Shown here: one piece after another, positions 1 to 6,517 of the stretch | Position numbering within the stretch: the stretch's first letter is position 1 | Layout: every line of letters begins with the position of its first letter | NCBI GenBank assembly: GCA_025362615.1 | Contig: JANYFQ010000256.1 | Span: 1-15,018 of the forward strand | Direction of reading: 5' to 3' | Length of the DNA stretch: 15,018 nucleotides | Source of the DNA: Hymenobacter sp. | Lineage (GTDB): Bacteria > Bacteroidota > Bacteroidia > Cytophagales > Hymenobacteraceae | The notes under the pieces: model-generated | The model's input: the letters and a program-made list of their open reading frames with translations, nothing else | What the model was told of the DNA's origin: nothing | The model's database searches: none | Translations under genes and position numbers: made by a program

Positions 1-1
1 G

Positions 2-367
2 CCCACCTTCCGCCAGAACGATTTGGTGGTCGTCCGCATCACCCTCACCGCCCCCGGCGCGGCCAACGAAATCAAGAACGTGGCCATCACCGACTTACTG
101 CCCGCTGGCCTCGAAATTGAAAACCCCCGCCTCGGTGCCCAGCGCGATTTGGCCTGGATAACGAACGCCGCCACCCCCGATTATTTTGACGTGCGCGACG
201 ACCGCATCAATTATTTCTGCACCGCCACCGGCACGCCCAAATCGTTTTATTACCTGGCCCGCGCCGTCAGCAAAGGCAGTTTTAAGTTAGGACCGGTCAG
301 CGCCGATGCTATGTATAATGCTGAATACCATTCGTATAATGGCGCGGGTCTGGTGCGGGTAAATTAA
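2..367 (+). CDS. Alpha-2-macroglobulin family protein, C-terminal end (partial)
   Basis: The first 121 codons of the window are open and end at TAA 365-367; the start lies outside the window. The visible part reads as a beta-rich C-terminal domain with the phrases VAITDLLPAGLEIENPRL, YFDVRDDRINYF and FYYLARAVSKGSF. This is typical of the C-terminal segment of bacterial alpha-2-macroglobulins (YfhM type), which follows the thioester and receptor-binding-like regions. Those upstream domains are not visible, so the presence of a thioester motif cannot be judged. Bacterial alpha-2-macroglobulins are envelope proteins proposed to trap attacking proteases. The gene lies 44 bases before pbpC on the same strand. 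That reproduces the well-known a2M-pbpC pairing, in which the trap is thought to protect the envelope while PBP1C repairs peptidoglycan. The context strongly supports the call; the fragment alone would be only moderate evidence. Confidence 0.8.
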   Translation, partial: PTFRQNDLVVVRITLTAPGAANEIKNVAITDLLPAGLEIENPRLGAQRDLAWITNAATPDYFDVRDDRINYFCTATGTPKSFYYLARAVSKGSFKLGPVSADAMYNAEYHSYNGAGLVRVN

Positions 368-463
368 AAATTTAGCGCACAGAGTTCACAGAGTTTCGAG
401 GAGTTTTTTTGATGAACGTAAAAACTCTTTTTAACTCTGTGAACTCTGTGCGAAATTTTTTTT
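366..463. repeat. Inverted repeat spanning the alpha-2-macroglobulin / pbpC junction
   Basis: The arm CGCACAGAGTTCACAGAGTT at 376-395 is the exact reverse complement of 433-452. Both arms continue outward into AAAAATTT / AAATTTTT and inward into GAGTTTT / AAAACTC, so almost all of 366-463 can fold into one hairpin. The left edge starts on the TAA of the upstream gene. The inner part carries GAGGAG (398-403) and the ATG at 412, so the element supplies the apparent ribosome binding site and first start codon of pbpC. Confidence 0.85.
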
Positions 464-2880
464 CGATGAATTATAAACGCTTGTTCGGCGGCTTGGCAGC
501 AACAATTCTGCTGCTCTTTCTACTCGATTACGCCTTTCCCCTGCCCCCGCCGCCGCAATATTCGCCCATCGTATTGGCCGCCGATGGCAGTGTGCTTCAC
601 GCCTACCTCAACCCCACCCAAAAGTGGCGGATGAAAACCGAATTATCGGAAATAACTCCGGCTTTGCAGCGGGCAATTATAAATAAGGAAGACCGGTATT
701 TCAATTACCATTTCGGCGTCAATTTCATTTCGATAATTAAAGCTGCCGGGCGCAATGTCTTTAAGCAAGGACGCACCACCGGGGCCAGCACCATCACAAT
801 GCAAGTAGCTCGTTTGCTGGAGCCTAAGGAGCGCACATTCGGCAATAAAATACTGGAAATGGCGCGGGCCACGCAGCTCGAAATTCATTACAGCAAGGCC
901 GAAATTCTGCAATTGTATTTGAATCTCGTGCCCTATGGCAGCAACATTGAAGGCGTAAAATCGGCGGCACTTTTATATTTTCAGCAGCCGCCCGATTATT
1001 TGTCGCTGGCCCAAACCGTGACGCTGGCAATTATCCCCAATCAGCCGCGTATTTTAGTTTTGGGGAAGAATAACGCTAAAATTCTGACGGAAAGAAACCG
1101 CTGGTTACGGCAATTTCAGGCGCAGCATTTATTCCCCGAGCAGGACGTTGCCGATGCCCTGGCCGAGCCGCTCACGGCCGAGCGCCACGCGGCCCCTGCC
1201 CTGGCCCCGCACCTGGCGCGGCGGCTGGTGGCGCAGTTTCCGGGCCAGCCCATTATCCGCAGCACACTGGAACGCGGCCCCCAAAGCAAGGCCGAAGACC
1301 TGACCCGCAACTACGTCCGCCGCTTGCACGAGCTGGGCATTTCGCAGGCCGCCGTGCTGGTCGTGAACAACCGTAGCCACGCCATGGAAGCCTACGTCGG
1401 CTCCGCCGATTTTGCCGATTTTGTTGGTCAGGGTCAGGTAGATGGGGTGCGAGCGGTGCGCTCGCCGGGCAGTACGCTCAAGCCGCTTTTGTACGGGCTG
1501 GCGCTCGATGCGGGCCTGCTTACGCCCAAGCGCAAGCTGCCCGACGTGCCCGGAAACTTTAACGGTTTTCGGCCCGAAAACTTCGACAAAACCTGCCAGG
1601 GCGAAGTCACGATGGAGCGGGCACTGACGTACTCGCTCAACATTCCGGCCGTGCAAACCCTGGCCGACGTGGGCGTGCCCACCCTCACGGCGCGGCTGCA
1701 ACAAGCCGGTTTTAAGCAAATAGCCCGCGACGCGCCCCGCCTGGGCCTGAGCACGATTCTGGGCGGCTGCAGCGCCTCGCTCGAAGAATTGACCGGCCTT
1801 TTTTCAGCATTGGCCAACGAAGGAAATTACCAACCCCTCGTTTTTCTGCAACCCAAAAACCCAACACCCAACCCCAAAGACCCAATACCCAAAACCCAAC
1901 ACCTAAAACCTAAAACCCAACACCCTGGCTTGCGAGCTAAAGCTCACGCCACATTACTAAGCACCAAGCACCAAGCATTAAGCACTATCCTCTCCCCCGC
2001 CGCCGCCTTCCTCATCACCGACATTCTTTCGCAGCGCACCCGGCCCGACCTGCCGGCCGGCTACGAGCGCAGCCTGCGCCTGCCGCACATTGCCTGGAAA
2101 ACCGGCACCAGCTACGGCCGCCGCGATGCCTGGAGCCTGGGCTACAACGCCGATTACACCATCGGGGTGTGGGTGGGCAATTTTTCGGGGCAGGGCAGCC
2201 CCGCCCTCACCGGGGCCGACGTGGCCTCGCCGCTGCTCTTCACGCTCTTCAACACCCTCACCTACAACCGCGCCCGCAGCGCCCCCGCGCCGCCCGCCAG
2301 CCTCAATTTCCGGCTGGTGTGCGCCGAAACCGGCCTCGTGCCCGGCGAACACTGTGCCAACCAACTCATTGATTATTACCTGCCCGGCGTGTCGTCAGCC
2401 CGGCACTGCGAGCATTTGCGCGAGGTGCTGGTATCGGCCGACGGCGGCACGAGTTACTGCCGGGCCTGCGTGCCGGCCAGCGGCTACCGGCGGCAGCTTT
2501 TCGCCAACCCCGCGCCCGCCGTGCTGGCCTTCCGCGAGGCGCGGGGCCTGCCGGGGCAACGCCTGCCGCCGCACCACGCTGCCTGCCGCCTCGTGCATAC
2601 CACGCCCGGCGCAAGCACCGGCCCGGCTCTGGCCATCACCGCCCCCACCCCCAACGCCGAGTACCTCCTCGACCCCGCCGACCGCCCCCAACTGGCCCTG
2701 GCCTGCGCCGCCGGCCCCGACGTCCGGCGCGTGTACTGGTATGTGAACGACCAATTTTTGCAAGCCGCCGGGGCCACGGAGCGGGTGTTTTTCCGACCGC
2801 CGCAGGGCACCGTGAAGATTTCGTGCGCCGACGACCAGGGCCGCAACGTGGACGCGCAAATCCTGGTGCGGGGGTTGTGA
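412..2880 (+). CDS. pbpC: Penicillin-binding protein 1C (bifunctional glycosyltransferase/transpeptidase)
   Basis: PBP1C polymerises and crosslinks peptidoglycan from lipid II at the outer face of the inner membrane. Residues are numbered from ATG 412 (822 aa). A membrane anchor lies at about 25-42. The GT51 glycosyltransferase domain follows, with NKEDRYF (catalytic Glu93), GASTITMQVARLL at about 124-136 and EILQLYLNLVPYG at about 164-176. The transpeptidase domain has SPGSTLKP (Ser354, Lys357), SLN (408-410) and KTGTS (from Lys563). The last 100 or so residues match the BiPBP_C domain typical of PBP1C. ATG 412 has GAGGAG eight bases upstream, but both lie in a hairpin repeat; ATG 466, giving MNYKRLFGG just before the anchor, is a good alternative. 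Residues about 480-526 are a Pro/Lys/Gln/Thr/His-rich insert with no counterpart that I recall in PBP1C, encoded by repeat-like DNA. All catalytic motifs are intact. Confidence 0.95.
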   Translation: MNVKTLFNSVNSVRNFFSMNYKRLFGGLAATILLLFLLDYAFPLPPPPQYSPIVLAADGSVLHAYLNPTQKWRMKTELSEITPALQRAIINKEDRYFNYHFGVNFISIIKAAGRNVFKQGRTTGASTITMQVARLLEPKERTFGNKILEMARATQLEIHYSKAEILQLYLNLVPYGSNIEGVKSAALLYFQQPPDYLSLAQTVTLAIIPNQPRILVLGKNNAKILTERNRWLRQFQAQHLFPEQDVADALAEPLTAERHAAPALAPHLARRLVAQFPGQPIIRSTLERGPQSKAEDLTRNYVRRLHELGISQAAVLVVNNRSHAMEAYVGSADFADFVGQGQVDGVRAVRSPGSTLKPLLYGLALDAGLLTPKRKLPDVPGNFNGFRPENFDKTCQGEVTMERALTYSLNIPAVQTLADVGVPTLTARLQQAGFKQIARDAPRLGLSTILGGCSASLEELTGLFSALANEGNYQPLVFLQPKNPTPNPKDPIPKTQHLKPKTQHPGLRAKAHATLLSTKHQALSTILSPAAAFLITDILSQRTRPDLPAGYERSLRLPHIAWKTGTSYGRRDAWSLGYNADYTIGVWVGNFSGQGSPALTGADVASPLLFTLFNTLTYNRARSAPAPPASLNFRLVCAETGLVPGEHCANQLIDYYLPGVSSARHCEHLREVLVSADGGTSYCRACVPASGYRRQLFANPAPAVLAFREARGLPGQRLPPHHAACRLVHTTPGASTGPALAITAPTPNAEYLLDPADRPQLALACAAGPDVRRVYWYVNDQFLQAAGATERVFFRPPQGTVKISCADDQGRNVDAQILVRGL
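1849..1986 (+). repeat. Repeat-like in-frame insertion inside pbpC
   Basis: The tract has two kinds of degenerate repeat. The first (1850-1924) is built of variants of AAAACCCAACACC and ACCTAAAACC. The second (1965-1985) is built of AAGCACCAAGCA / TTAAGCAC units. Between them, TGGCTTGCGAGCT at 1925-1937 pairs imperfectly with AGCTCACGCCA at 1940-1950 as a small hairpin. Base use is clearly unlike the surrounding GC-rich coding sequence. The frame stays open and codes about 46 residues between the SLN and KTG motifs. Confidence 0.75.
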
Positions 2881-2886
2881 GGCGAC

Positions 2887-3002
2887 GTAACGCGGGTTTT
2901 CAACCCGCGCTTCAAAACGTCAGGCGCATCCTCATCAATTCGTGCGTCAGGCTAACAAGTACATCCTGACTGCCTAGTGCGCGGCCTGAAAACCCGCGTT
3001 AC
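2887..3002. repeat. Inverted-repeat element, family A copy 1
   Basis: GTAACGCGGGTTTTC starts at 2887 and its reverse complement ends at 3002 (AACCCGCGTTAC). The left arm is itself a short palindrome (CGCGGGTT-TTC-AACCCGCG, 2891-2909). It begins six bases after the pbpC TGA. The same arm pair recurs at 4172-4255 with a different loop. It may also act as a transcription stop for pbpC, but no T tract follows it. Confidence 0.85.
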
Positions 3003-3106
3003 CGTAAGCTCAACCTTAATGCATTCGCGCTCGTATTGGCACGGTGGTTGCAAAACGTCCCTAAGCGGCGCAGTGTAATTCGCTCATTTTTAATTTTTTA
3101 CTTATC

Positions 3107-3604
3107 ATGAAAAACTCCCGCTGGATTTTCGCCATTGTCCTGTTCTTCGCCTTTGCGCTGGGCAATTTTGCCCAAGCCCAAGACCGTAAAGGTTGGAGCC
3201 CGCAAGCTAAAGGAGCCGTAATTGGTGGCCTGGGCGGCGCGGCAGCCGGGGCCATCATCAACAAGCGCAACCGGGCCGTAGGCGGCGTGGTGGGCGGCGT
3301 GGCCGGAGCCGGCGTTGGTTACGCCATCGGCAAGCACACCGACAACAAGCGCAAGGAACGCGCCCGCATCGCTGCCGAAAACGCCGCCATTGCCCGCAAT
3401 GCCGAGTACCGCCAGGCCCGCAATTCGAGCCGGGACAACGGCAGCCGCGCCGCTGGCGCTACCGCCCTGGCGGCAAGCGCAGCCCCAGTCAAAGTATCGG
3501 ATGCCGCCGCGTTTGCCGACCGTACCGGGTATCTGCCCAACGACACCTACGGCAACCGCGACGCGGCTTATCCTACCTCCGAGTACCGCCGCAAAAGCTG
3601 GTAA
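3107..3604 (+). CDS. Secreted glycine-zipper protein (YMGG-like)
   Basis: This 165-aa protein begins with a clear Sec signal peptide: MKNSR, then a hydrophobic stretch at 7-20, with probable cleavage after FAQA at about residue 24. Residues about 34-78 are a glycine zipper of repeated GxxxG spacings (GAVIGGLGGAAAGAIINKRN, then VGGVVGGVAGAGVGYAIGKH), a type that usually inserts in or packs against outer membrane. A basic and acidic helical stretch (NKRKERARIAAENAAIARNA) and a low-complexity tail follow. Many Bacteroidota genomes carry such YMGG / glycine-zipper proteins of unknown role. No enzyme motif is present. The gene stands alone between a repeat element and a strong terminator, so it is probably transcribed by itself. 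The start is the first ATG before the signal peptide, preceded by an AT-rich stretch. I saw no convincing -33/-7 promoter. Confidence 0.8.
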   Translation: MKNSRWIFAIVLFFAFALGNFAQAQDRKGWSPQAKGAVIGGLGGAAAGAIINKRNRAVGGVVGGVAGAGVGYAIGKHTDNKRKERARIAAENAAIARNAEYRQARNSSRDNGSRAAGATALAASAAPVKVSDAAAFADRTGYLPNDTYGNRDAAYPTSEYRRKSW

Positions 3605-3624
3605 TCGCCGCGCCCATTTGCAAA

Positions 3625-3657
3625 CAAAACCCAGGCTCACGGGCCTGGGTTTTGTAT
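3625..3657 (+). terminator. Intrinsic terminator after the glycine-zipper gene
   Basis: A perfect 12-bp stem, CAAAACCCAGGC (3625-3636) with GCCTGGGTTTTG (3643-3654), closes a six-base loop. The 3' side ends in a T-rich stretch. It lies 21 bases after the stop of the glycine-zipper gene and before the next start at 3693. Confidence 0.9.
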
Positions 3658-3692
3658 TTCCAATCCTTTTTCTCTCAACCAACACCTTCACC

Positions 3693-4154
3693 ATGAAGCC
3701 TTTTCTCAACCTTTTGCTCGGCGGCGCTTTGCTCACGGCCTGCTCTACACCCAAAGCCCCCGAAGCGGTAAACGTGCAGAGCCTCAACCAACAATTCATC
3801 GGGGCCTGGAACGCCAAGAACACGGTGCAGCTCGACTCGCTGCTGGCCGACGACGTGCAATTCGTGCAGGGCGAAGCTCATTTCACTGGCAAAGCCGAAG
3901 TAGCCGATAAATGGATTCGCGCCACGCAAAACACCATATCCAATCTTAAAATCAGCACCCTCAGCACCGGCTCCGATGCTGGCCTGGCCTACGAAGCAGG
4001 CACGTTTTCGGTGGATGTACTGCCCGAAGACCCGCGCCTGCCCCGTGGTACGGGCGCGGGCAACTTCCTGCTGCTCTGGAAGAAAAACGCCAAGAACAAC
4101 TGGAAACTAAGCCTCGCTCAACTCGAAGACCTGCCGGTGCAAGTGCGGCGGTAA
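3693..4154 (+). CDS. NTF2/SnoaL-like (DUF4440-type) lipoprotein
   Basis: The protein has 153 aa. Residues 1-17 form a lipoprotein signal peptide with lipobox LTAC (Cys17), so the mature protein should be lipid-anchored in the envelope. The rest fits the NTF2-like cone fold in length and pattern: an N-terminal helix (SLNQQFIGAWNAKNTVQLDS), the family-typical LLADDVQFVQGEAHFTGKAE, then beta strands including GLAYEAGTFSV and the final FLLLWKKNAKNNWKLSLAQL. DUF4440/SnoaL relatives include enzymes and non-enzymatic binding proteins; no specific substrate can be named. An in-frame extension upstream to 3315 overlaps the previous gene and its terminator and has no signal peptide, so ATG 3693 is the start. 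The stop is followed within 20 bases by the second family A repeat. Confidence 0.85.
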   Translation: MKPFLNLLLGGALLTACSTPKAPEAVNVQSLNQQFIGAWNAKNTVQLDSLLADDVQFVQGEAHFTGKAEVADKWIRATQNTISNLKISTLSTGSDAGLAYEAGTFSVDVLPEDPRLPRGTGAGNFLLLWKKNAKNNWKLSLAQLEDLPVQVRR

Positions 4155-4171
4155 GGCAGCCATGAGGCGGC

Positions 4172-4255
4172 GTAACGCGGGTTTTCAACCCGCGCCTTTG
4201 AGCGTTGGAAGCATTTCTGAATCGCCCGAATGCGCGGGTTGAAAACCCGCGTTAC
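4172..4255. repeat. Inverted-repeat element, family A copy 2
   Basis: The 24-base arms at 4172-4195 and 4232-4255 are exact reverse complements; both carry GTAACGCGGGTTTTC as in copy 1 at 2887. The element lies between convergent genes. Its right edge supplies the TAA stop codon (4252-4254, read on the - strand) of the DUF779 gene. As a long hairpin between convergent genes it could also serve as a bidirectional transcription stop. Confidence 0.9.
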
Positions 4256-4641
4256 CGCTCCAAATATTCTTCCCCGTTCAGCACCGGCTCCATGTGCTTC
4301 GATTCTTCCTCGGTAAATAAGCGGGAGCGAATCAAGAACCTGACACCCAGCGGGATTTCCAGCGAAAAGCTGGCACCCCGGCCTTTGGTTACGTCCACCG
4401 TCAGTTGGGTGTGCTGCCAGTACTCAAACTGGCTGGCGCTCATGAAAAAATCGCAGCCGTGAATCTGGCCCAGCCACACGTCGGCCCCGCCCACCCGGAA
4501 CTCGCCTTTGGCGAAGCACATCGGCGAAGAGCCGTCGCAGCAGCCGCCGCTTTGGTGAAACATAAGCGGGCCGTGTTCGTCGCGCAGCAACTCGACGGTG
4601 GCTTCGGCGGCGGCGGTGATGAGGACGCGGGGCGTTTTCAA
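4252..4641 (-). CDS. DUF779 domain protein, aldehyde dehydrogenase partner
   Basis: With the TTG at 4641 as start the protein has 129 aa, close to the usual length of this family. It opens MKTPRVLITAAAEATVELL and holds the family signature HGPLMFHQSGGCCDGSSPMC (His29, Cys34, Cys35, Cys42), followed by GCDFFM (Cys63) and RSRLFTEEE. The Cys/His cluster looks like a metal or redox site, but I know of no established biochemical function. DUF779 genes typically sit beside ExaC/AcoD-type aldehyde dehydrogenases, as here: the dehydrogenase is directly upstream, 171 bases away. A longer in-frame reading from ATG 4791 exists. Its extra 50 residues are encoded by the repeat element at 4639-4809 and include LAHSLIHSL, so I consider them unlikely. 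The stop codon is formed by the family A repeat. Confidence 0.85.
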   Translation of the reverse strand: MKTPRVLITAAAEATVELLRDEHGPLMFHQSGGCCDGSSPMCFAKGEFRVGGADVWLGQIHGCDFFMSASQFEYWQHTQLTVDVTKGRGASFSLEIPLGVRFLIRSRLFTEEESKHMEPVLNGEEYLER

Positions 4642-4809
4642 TGAGTGAATGAGTGAATGAGCGAGTGAATTATTAGTGCGGTTGCGCGAGTAAGGGAAGC
4701 CGAATGGCTCATCATTCAATGCAAAAGAAGATGAGTGAACCAACAGTTGGGGGCCGCCAGGGGCCGCACTGCCAACTATTAATTCACTCATCCACTCATT
4801 CGCTCATTG
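4639..4809. repeat. Inverted-repeat element with ATGAGTGA tandem units
   Basis: The left arm (4639-4672) consists of tandem ATGAGTGA-like units ending TGAATTA. The right arm (4780-4809) is its reverse complement with a few changes. A shorter pair, AGTTGG (4745-4750) and CCAACT (4772-4777), lies inside. The element fills the whole gap between the aldehyde dehydrogenase stop (4813-4815) and the proposed DUF779 start (4641). Confidence 0.8.
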
Positions 4810-4812
4810 GCC

Positions 4813-6255
4813 CTAAAAGAAGCCCAGCTTTTCCTTGCTGTACGAGATGAGCATATTCTTCGTCTGCCGGTAGTGGGCCAGCATCATCTTGTGGTTTTCG
4901 CGGCCGAAGCCGGAGGCTTTGTAGCCGCCGAAGGGGGCACCGGCCGGATAGTCATGGTAGCAGTTTACCCACACGCGGCCGGCCTGAATGGCGCGGGGCA
5001 TAGTGTACAGCTCGTGCGCGTCGCGGCTCCAGAGGCCCGCGCCGAGGCCGTAGAGCGTGTCGTTGGCCAGTTCGATGGCCTCCTCGTTGTCCTTGAAGGT
5101 GGTGACGGACAGCACGGGGCCGAAGATTTCCTCCTGGAAAATCCGCATCTTGTTGTGGCCCCGGAAAATAGTGGGCTTGATGTAATAGCCTTCGGTAAGG
5201 TCTTCGTGGTCGTGGGCGTGGGCTTCGCCGCCGATGAGCACCTCCGCGCCTTCGGCTTTGCCGATTTCGAGGTAGCTGAGGATTTTTTCGTACTGGTCGT
5301 TGCTGGCCTGAGCGCCCATCATGGTGTTGGGGTCCATCGGGTGGCCGAGTTTGATGGCTTTGACGCGCTCGATGAGGCGCTCCATGAAACCGTCGTAGAT
5401 GTCTTCGTGGATGAGCAGGCGCGAGGGGCAGGTGCAGATTTCGCCCTGGTTGAGGGCAAACATGGCCGCGCCCTCAAGGCACTTGTCGAAAAAGGCATCG
5501 TCGTGGTCCATCACGCTCTTGCAGAAGATGTTGGGCGACTTGCCCCCCAGCTCCATCGTGACCGGAATAATGTTTTCGGCGGCGTATTGCAGGATGAGGC
5601 GGCCGGTGGTGGTTTCGCCCGTGAAGGCCACTTTATTGACGCGCTTGTTGCTGGCCAGCGGCTTGCCGGCTTCCAACCCAAAGCCGTTTACGACGTTGAG
5701 GATGCCGGGCGGCAGCACATCCTGAATTAACTCCATGAGCACCATGATGCTGGCCGGGGTCTGCTCGGCGGGCTTCACCACCACGCAGCAGCCGGCAGCC
5801 AGGGCCGGGGCAATTTTCCAGGTGGCCATCAGCAACGGAAAATTCCAGGGAATAATCTGGCCCACCACGCCCAGCGGCTCCTGAATGACGAGCGACAACG
5901 TGGTTTCGTTGAGTTCGGTAGCCGAGCCTTCTTCGGCCCGGATGACGCCCGCAAAGTAGCGGAAGTGGTCGATGGCCAGCGGCAAATCGGCCGCCATCGT
6001 CTCGCGGATGGCCTTGCCGTTTTCCACGGTTTCGACGGCCGCCAGGTGCTGCAAATTGGCCTCCATGATGTCGGCAATTTTCAGCAACACGTTGCTGCGC
6101 GTGGTGGGCGAGGCTTTGCCCCAGGTTTTGAAGGCTTCGTGGGCCGCATCGAGGGCCAGCTCAATGTCTTCCTTCGTGCTGCGGGCTACTTTGCAAAACG
6201 CCTTGCCGTCAATCGGCGAGGGGTTGTCAAAGTACTGGCCCTTGACGGGGGCCAC
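4813..6255 (-). CDS. NAD(P)-dependent aldehyde dehydrogenase (ExaC/AcoD type), 5' end out of frame
   Basis: The enzyme oxidises aldehydes, probably acetaldehyde or similar short-chain ones, to the carboxylic acid with NAD(P)+. Residues are numbered from GTG 6255 (480 aa). IIPWNFPLL (Asn138) is the oxyanion residue region, FTGETTTGRL lies at 211-220, MELGGKSPNIF carries the general base Glu235, NQGEICTCPSR carries catalytic Cys274, and EEIFGPVLSV is the usual late motif. The nearest family is the acetaldehyde dehydrogenase group whose neighbours encode DUF779, matching the gene downstream. Family members have about 506 aa. Here about 29 N-terminal residues are missing: MTETLEEVSTIIARPEFKS is encoded just upstream in another frame (see 6256-6341), followed by YDNFIGGKWVAPVKG in the frame of this ORF. 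GTG 6255 is only the first start codon of the downstream frame and probably not the natural start. Confidence 0.95.
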   Translation of the reverse strand: MAPVKGQYFDNPSPIDGKAFCKVARSTKEDIELALDAAHEAFKTWGKASPTTRSNVLLKIADIMEANLQHLAAVETVENGKAIRETMAADLPLAIDHFRYFAGVIRAEEGSATELNETTLSLVIQEPLGVVGQIIPWNFPLLMATWKIAPALAAGCCVVVKPAEQTPASIMVLMELIQDVLPPGILNVVNGFGLEAGKPLASNKRVNKVAFTGETTTGRLILQYAAENIIPVTMELGGKSPNIFCKSVMDHDDAFFDKCLEGAAMFALNQGEICTCPSRLLIHEDIYDGFMERLIERVKAIKLGHPMDPNTMMGAQASNDQYEKILSYLEIGKAEGAEVLIGGEAHAHDHEDLTEGYYIKPTIFRGHNKMRIFQEEIFGPVLSVTTFKDNEEAIELANDTLYGLGAGLWSRDAHELYTMPRAIQAGRVWVNCYHDYPAGAPFGGYKASGFGRENHKMMLAHYRQTKNMLISYSKEKLGFF

Positions 6256-6341
6256 CCACTTGCCGCCGATGAAGTTGTCGTAGTCGACTTGAACTCGGGG
6301 CGGGCGATGATGGTGCTGACTTCTTCGAGGGTTTCGGTCAT
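6256..6341 (-). other. Frameshifted 5' end of the aldehyde dehydrogenase gene
   Basis: ATG at 6341 begins MTETLEEVSTIIARPEFKS, a plausible family N-terminus, up to codon 6285-6287. From Tyr codon 6280-6282 the expected continuation YDNFIGGKW is in the frame of the main gene. Only two bases (6283-6284) lie between, where three are needed, so one base has been lost or was miscalled. Restoring one base would give about 509 aa, the normal family length. Confidence 0.75.
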
Positions 6342-6382
6342 GGCTTTTGGGGGGTTGGGGTTGAGTGGGCGTTTCGCGGGTA

Positions 6383-6414
6383 TAAATTTAGTAACGGCAG
6401 CGATTGTTTGCAAA
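6383..6414 (-). promoter_or_regulatory. Candidate Bacteroidota promoter of the aldehyde dehydrogenase operon
   Basis: Read on the - strand, TTTG (6414-6411) is followed after 20 bases by TAAATTTA (6390-6383). This fits the Bacteroidota -33/-7 pattern TTTG-N19-21-TAnnTTTG except for the last base. The box ends 41 bases before ATG 6341. It agrees with the start at 6341 rather than at 6255. Confidence 0.6.
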
Positions 6415-6420
6415 CGATTG
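6401..6420. promoter_or_regulatory. Candidate operator palindrome at the promoter -33 region
   Basis: GTTTGCAAAC (6406-6415) is a perfect 10-base palindrome, flanked by a direct CGATTG repeat (6401-6406 and 6415-6420). It overlaps the proposed -33 box of the aldehyde dehydrogenase promoter. A regulator binding here could control the operon; no regulator gene is nearby. Confidence 0.4.
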
Positions 6421-6517
6421 CGGTAAAAACAATTCCAGCCAAAATTTTACTGCCCCGATTTGCGCCGCCGGCCCTGCCGCTGCGGCGCGAGGCCCCACCC
6501 CGCTTGGCCCGCCCAGC

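Noticed and set aside
1129..1719. - strand ORF of 196 aa within pbpC
   Set aside because: It lies opposite the conserved transpeptidase motifs and has no recognisable domain or signal.
1850..1924. CCCAAAA-like units resembling telomeric or CRISPR repeats
   Set aside because: The units are degenerate, vary in length, have no spacers, and lie inside an open bacterial gene.
3315..3692. In-frame upstream extension of the SnoaL-like lipoprotein
   Set aside because: It overlaps the glycine-zipper gene in another frame and crosses a strong terminator; ATG 3693 starts a clear lipoprotein signal.
4642..4791. N-terminal extension of DUF779 from ATG 4791
   Set aside because: The extra residues are translated from the inverted-repeat element and are absent from the usual family length; TTG 4641 gives a normal protein, though the extension is not fully excluded.
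4807..5730. Long + strand ORF (307 aa) opposite the aldehyde dehydrogenase
   Set aside because: Its composition is that of antisense translation in GC-rich DNA (Val, Ala, Gly, Phe, His), and the dehydrogenase frame is unquestionable.
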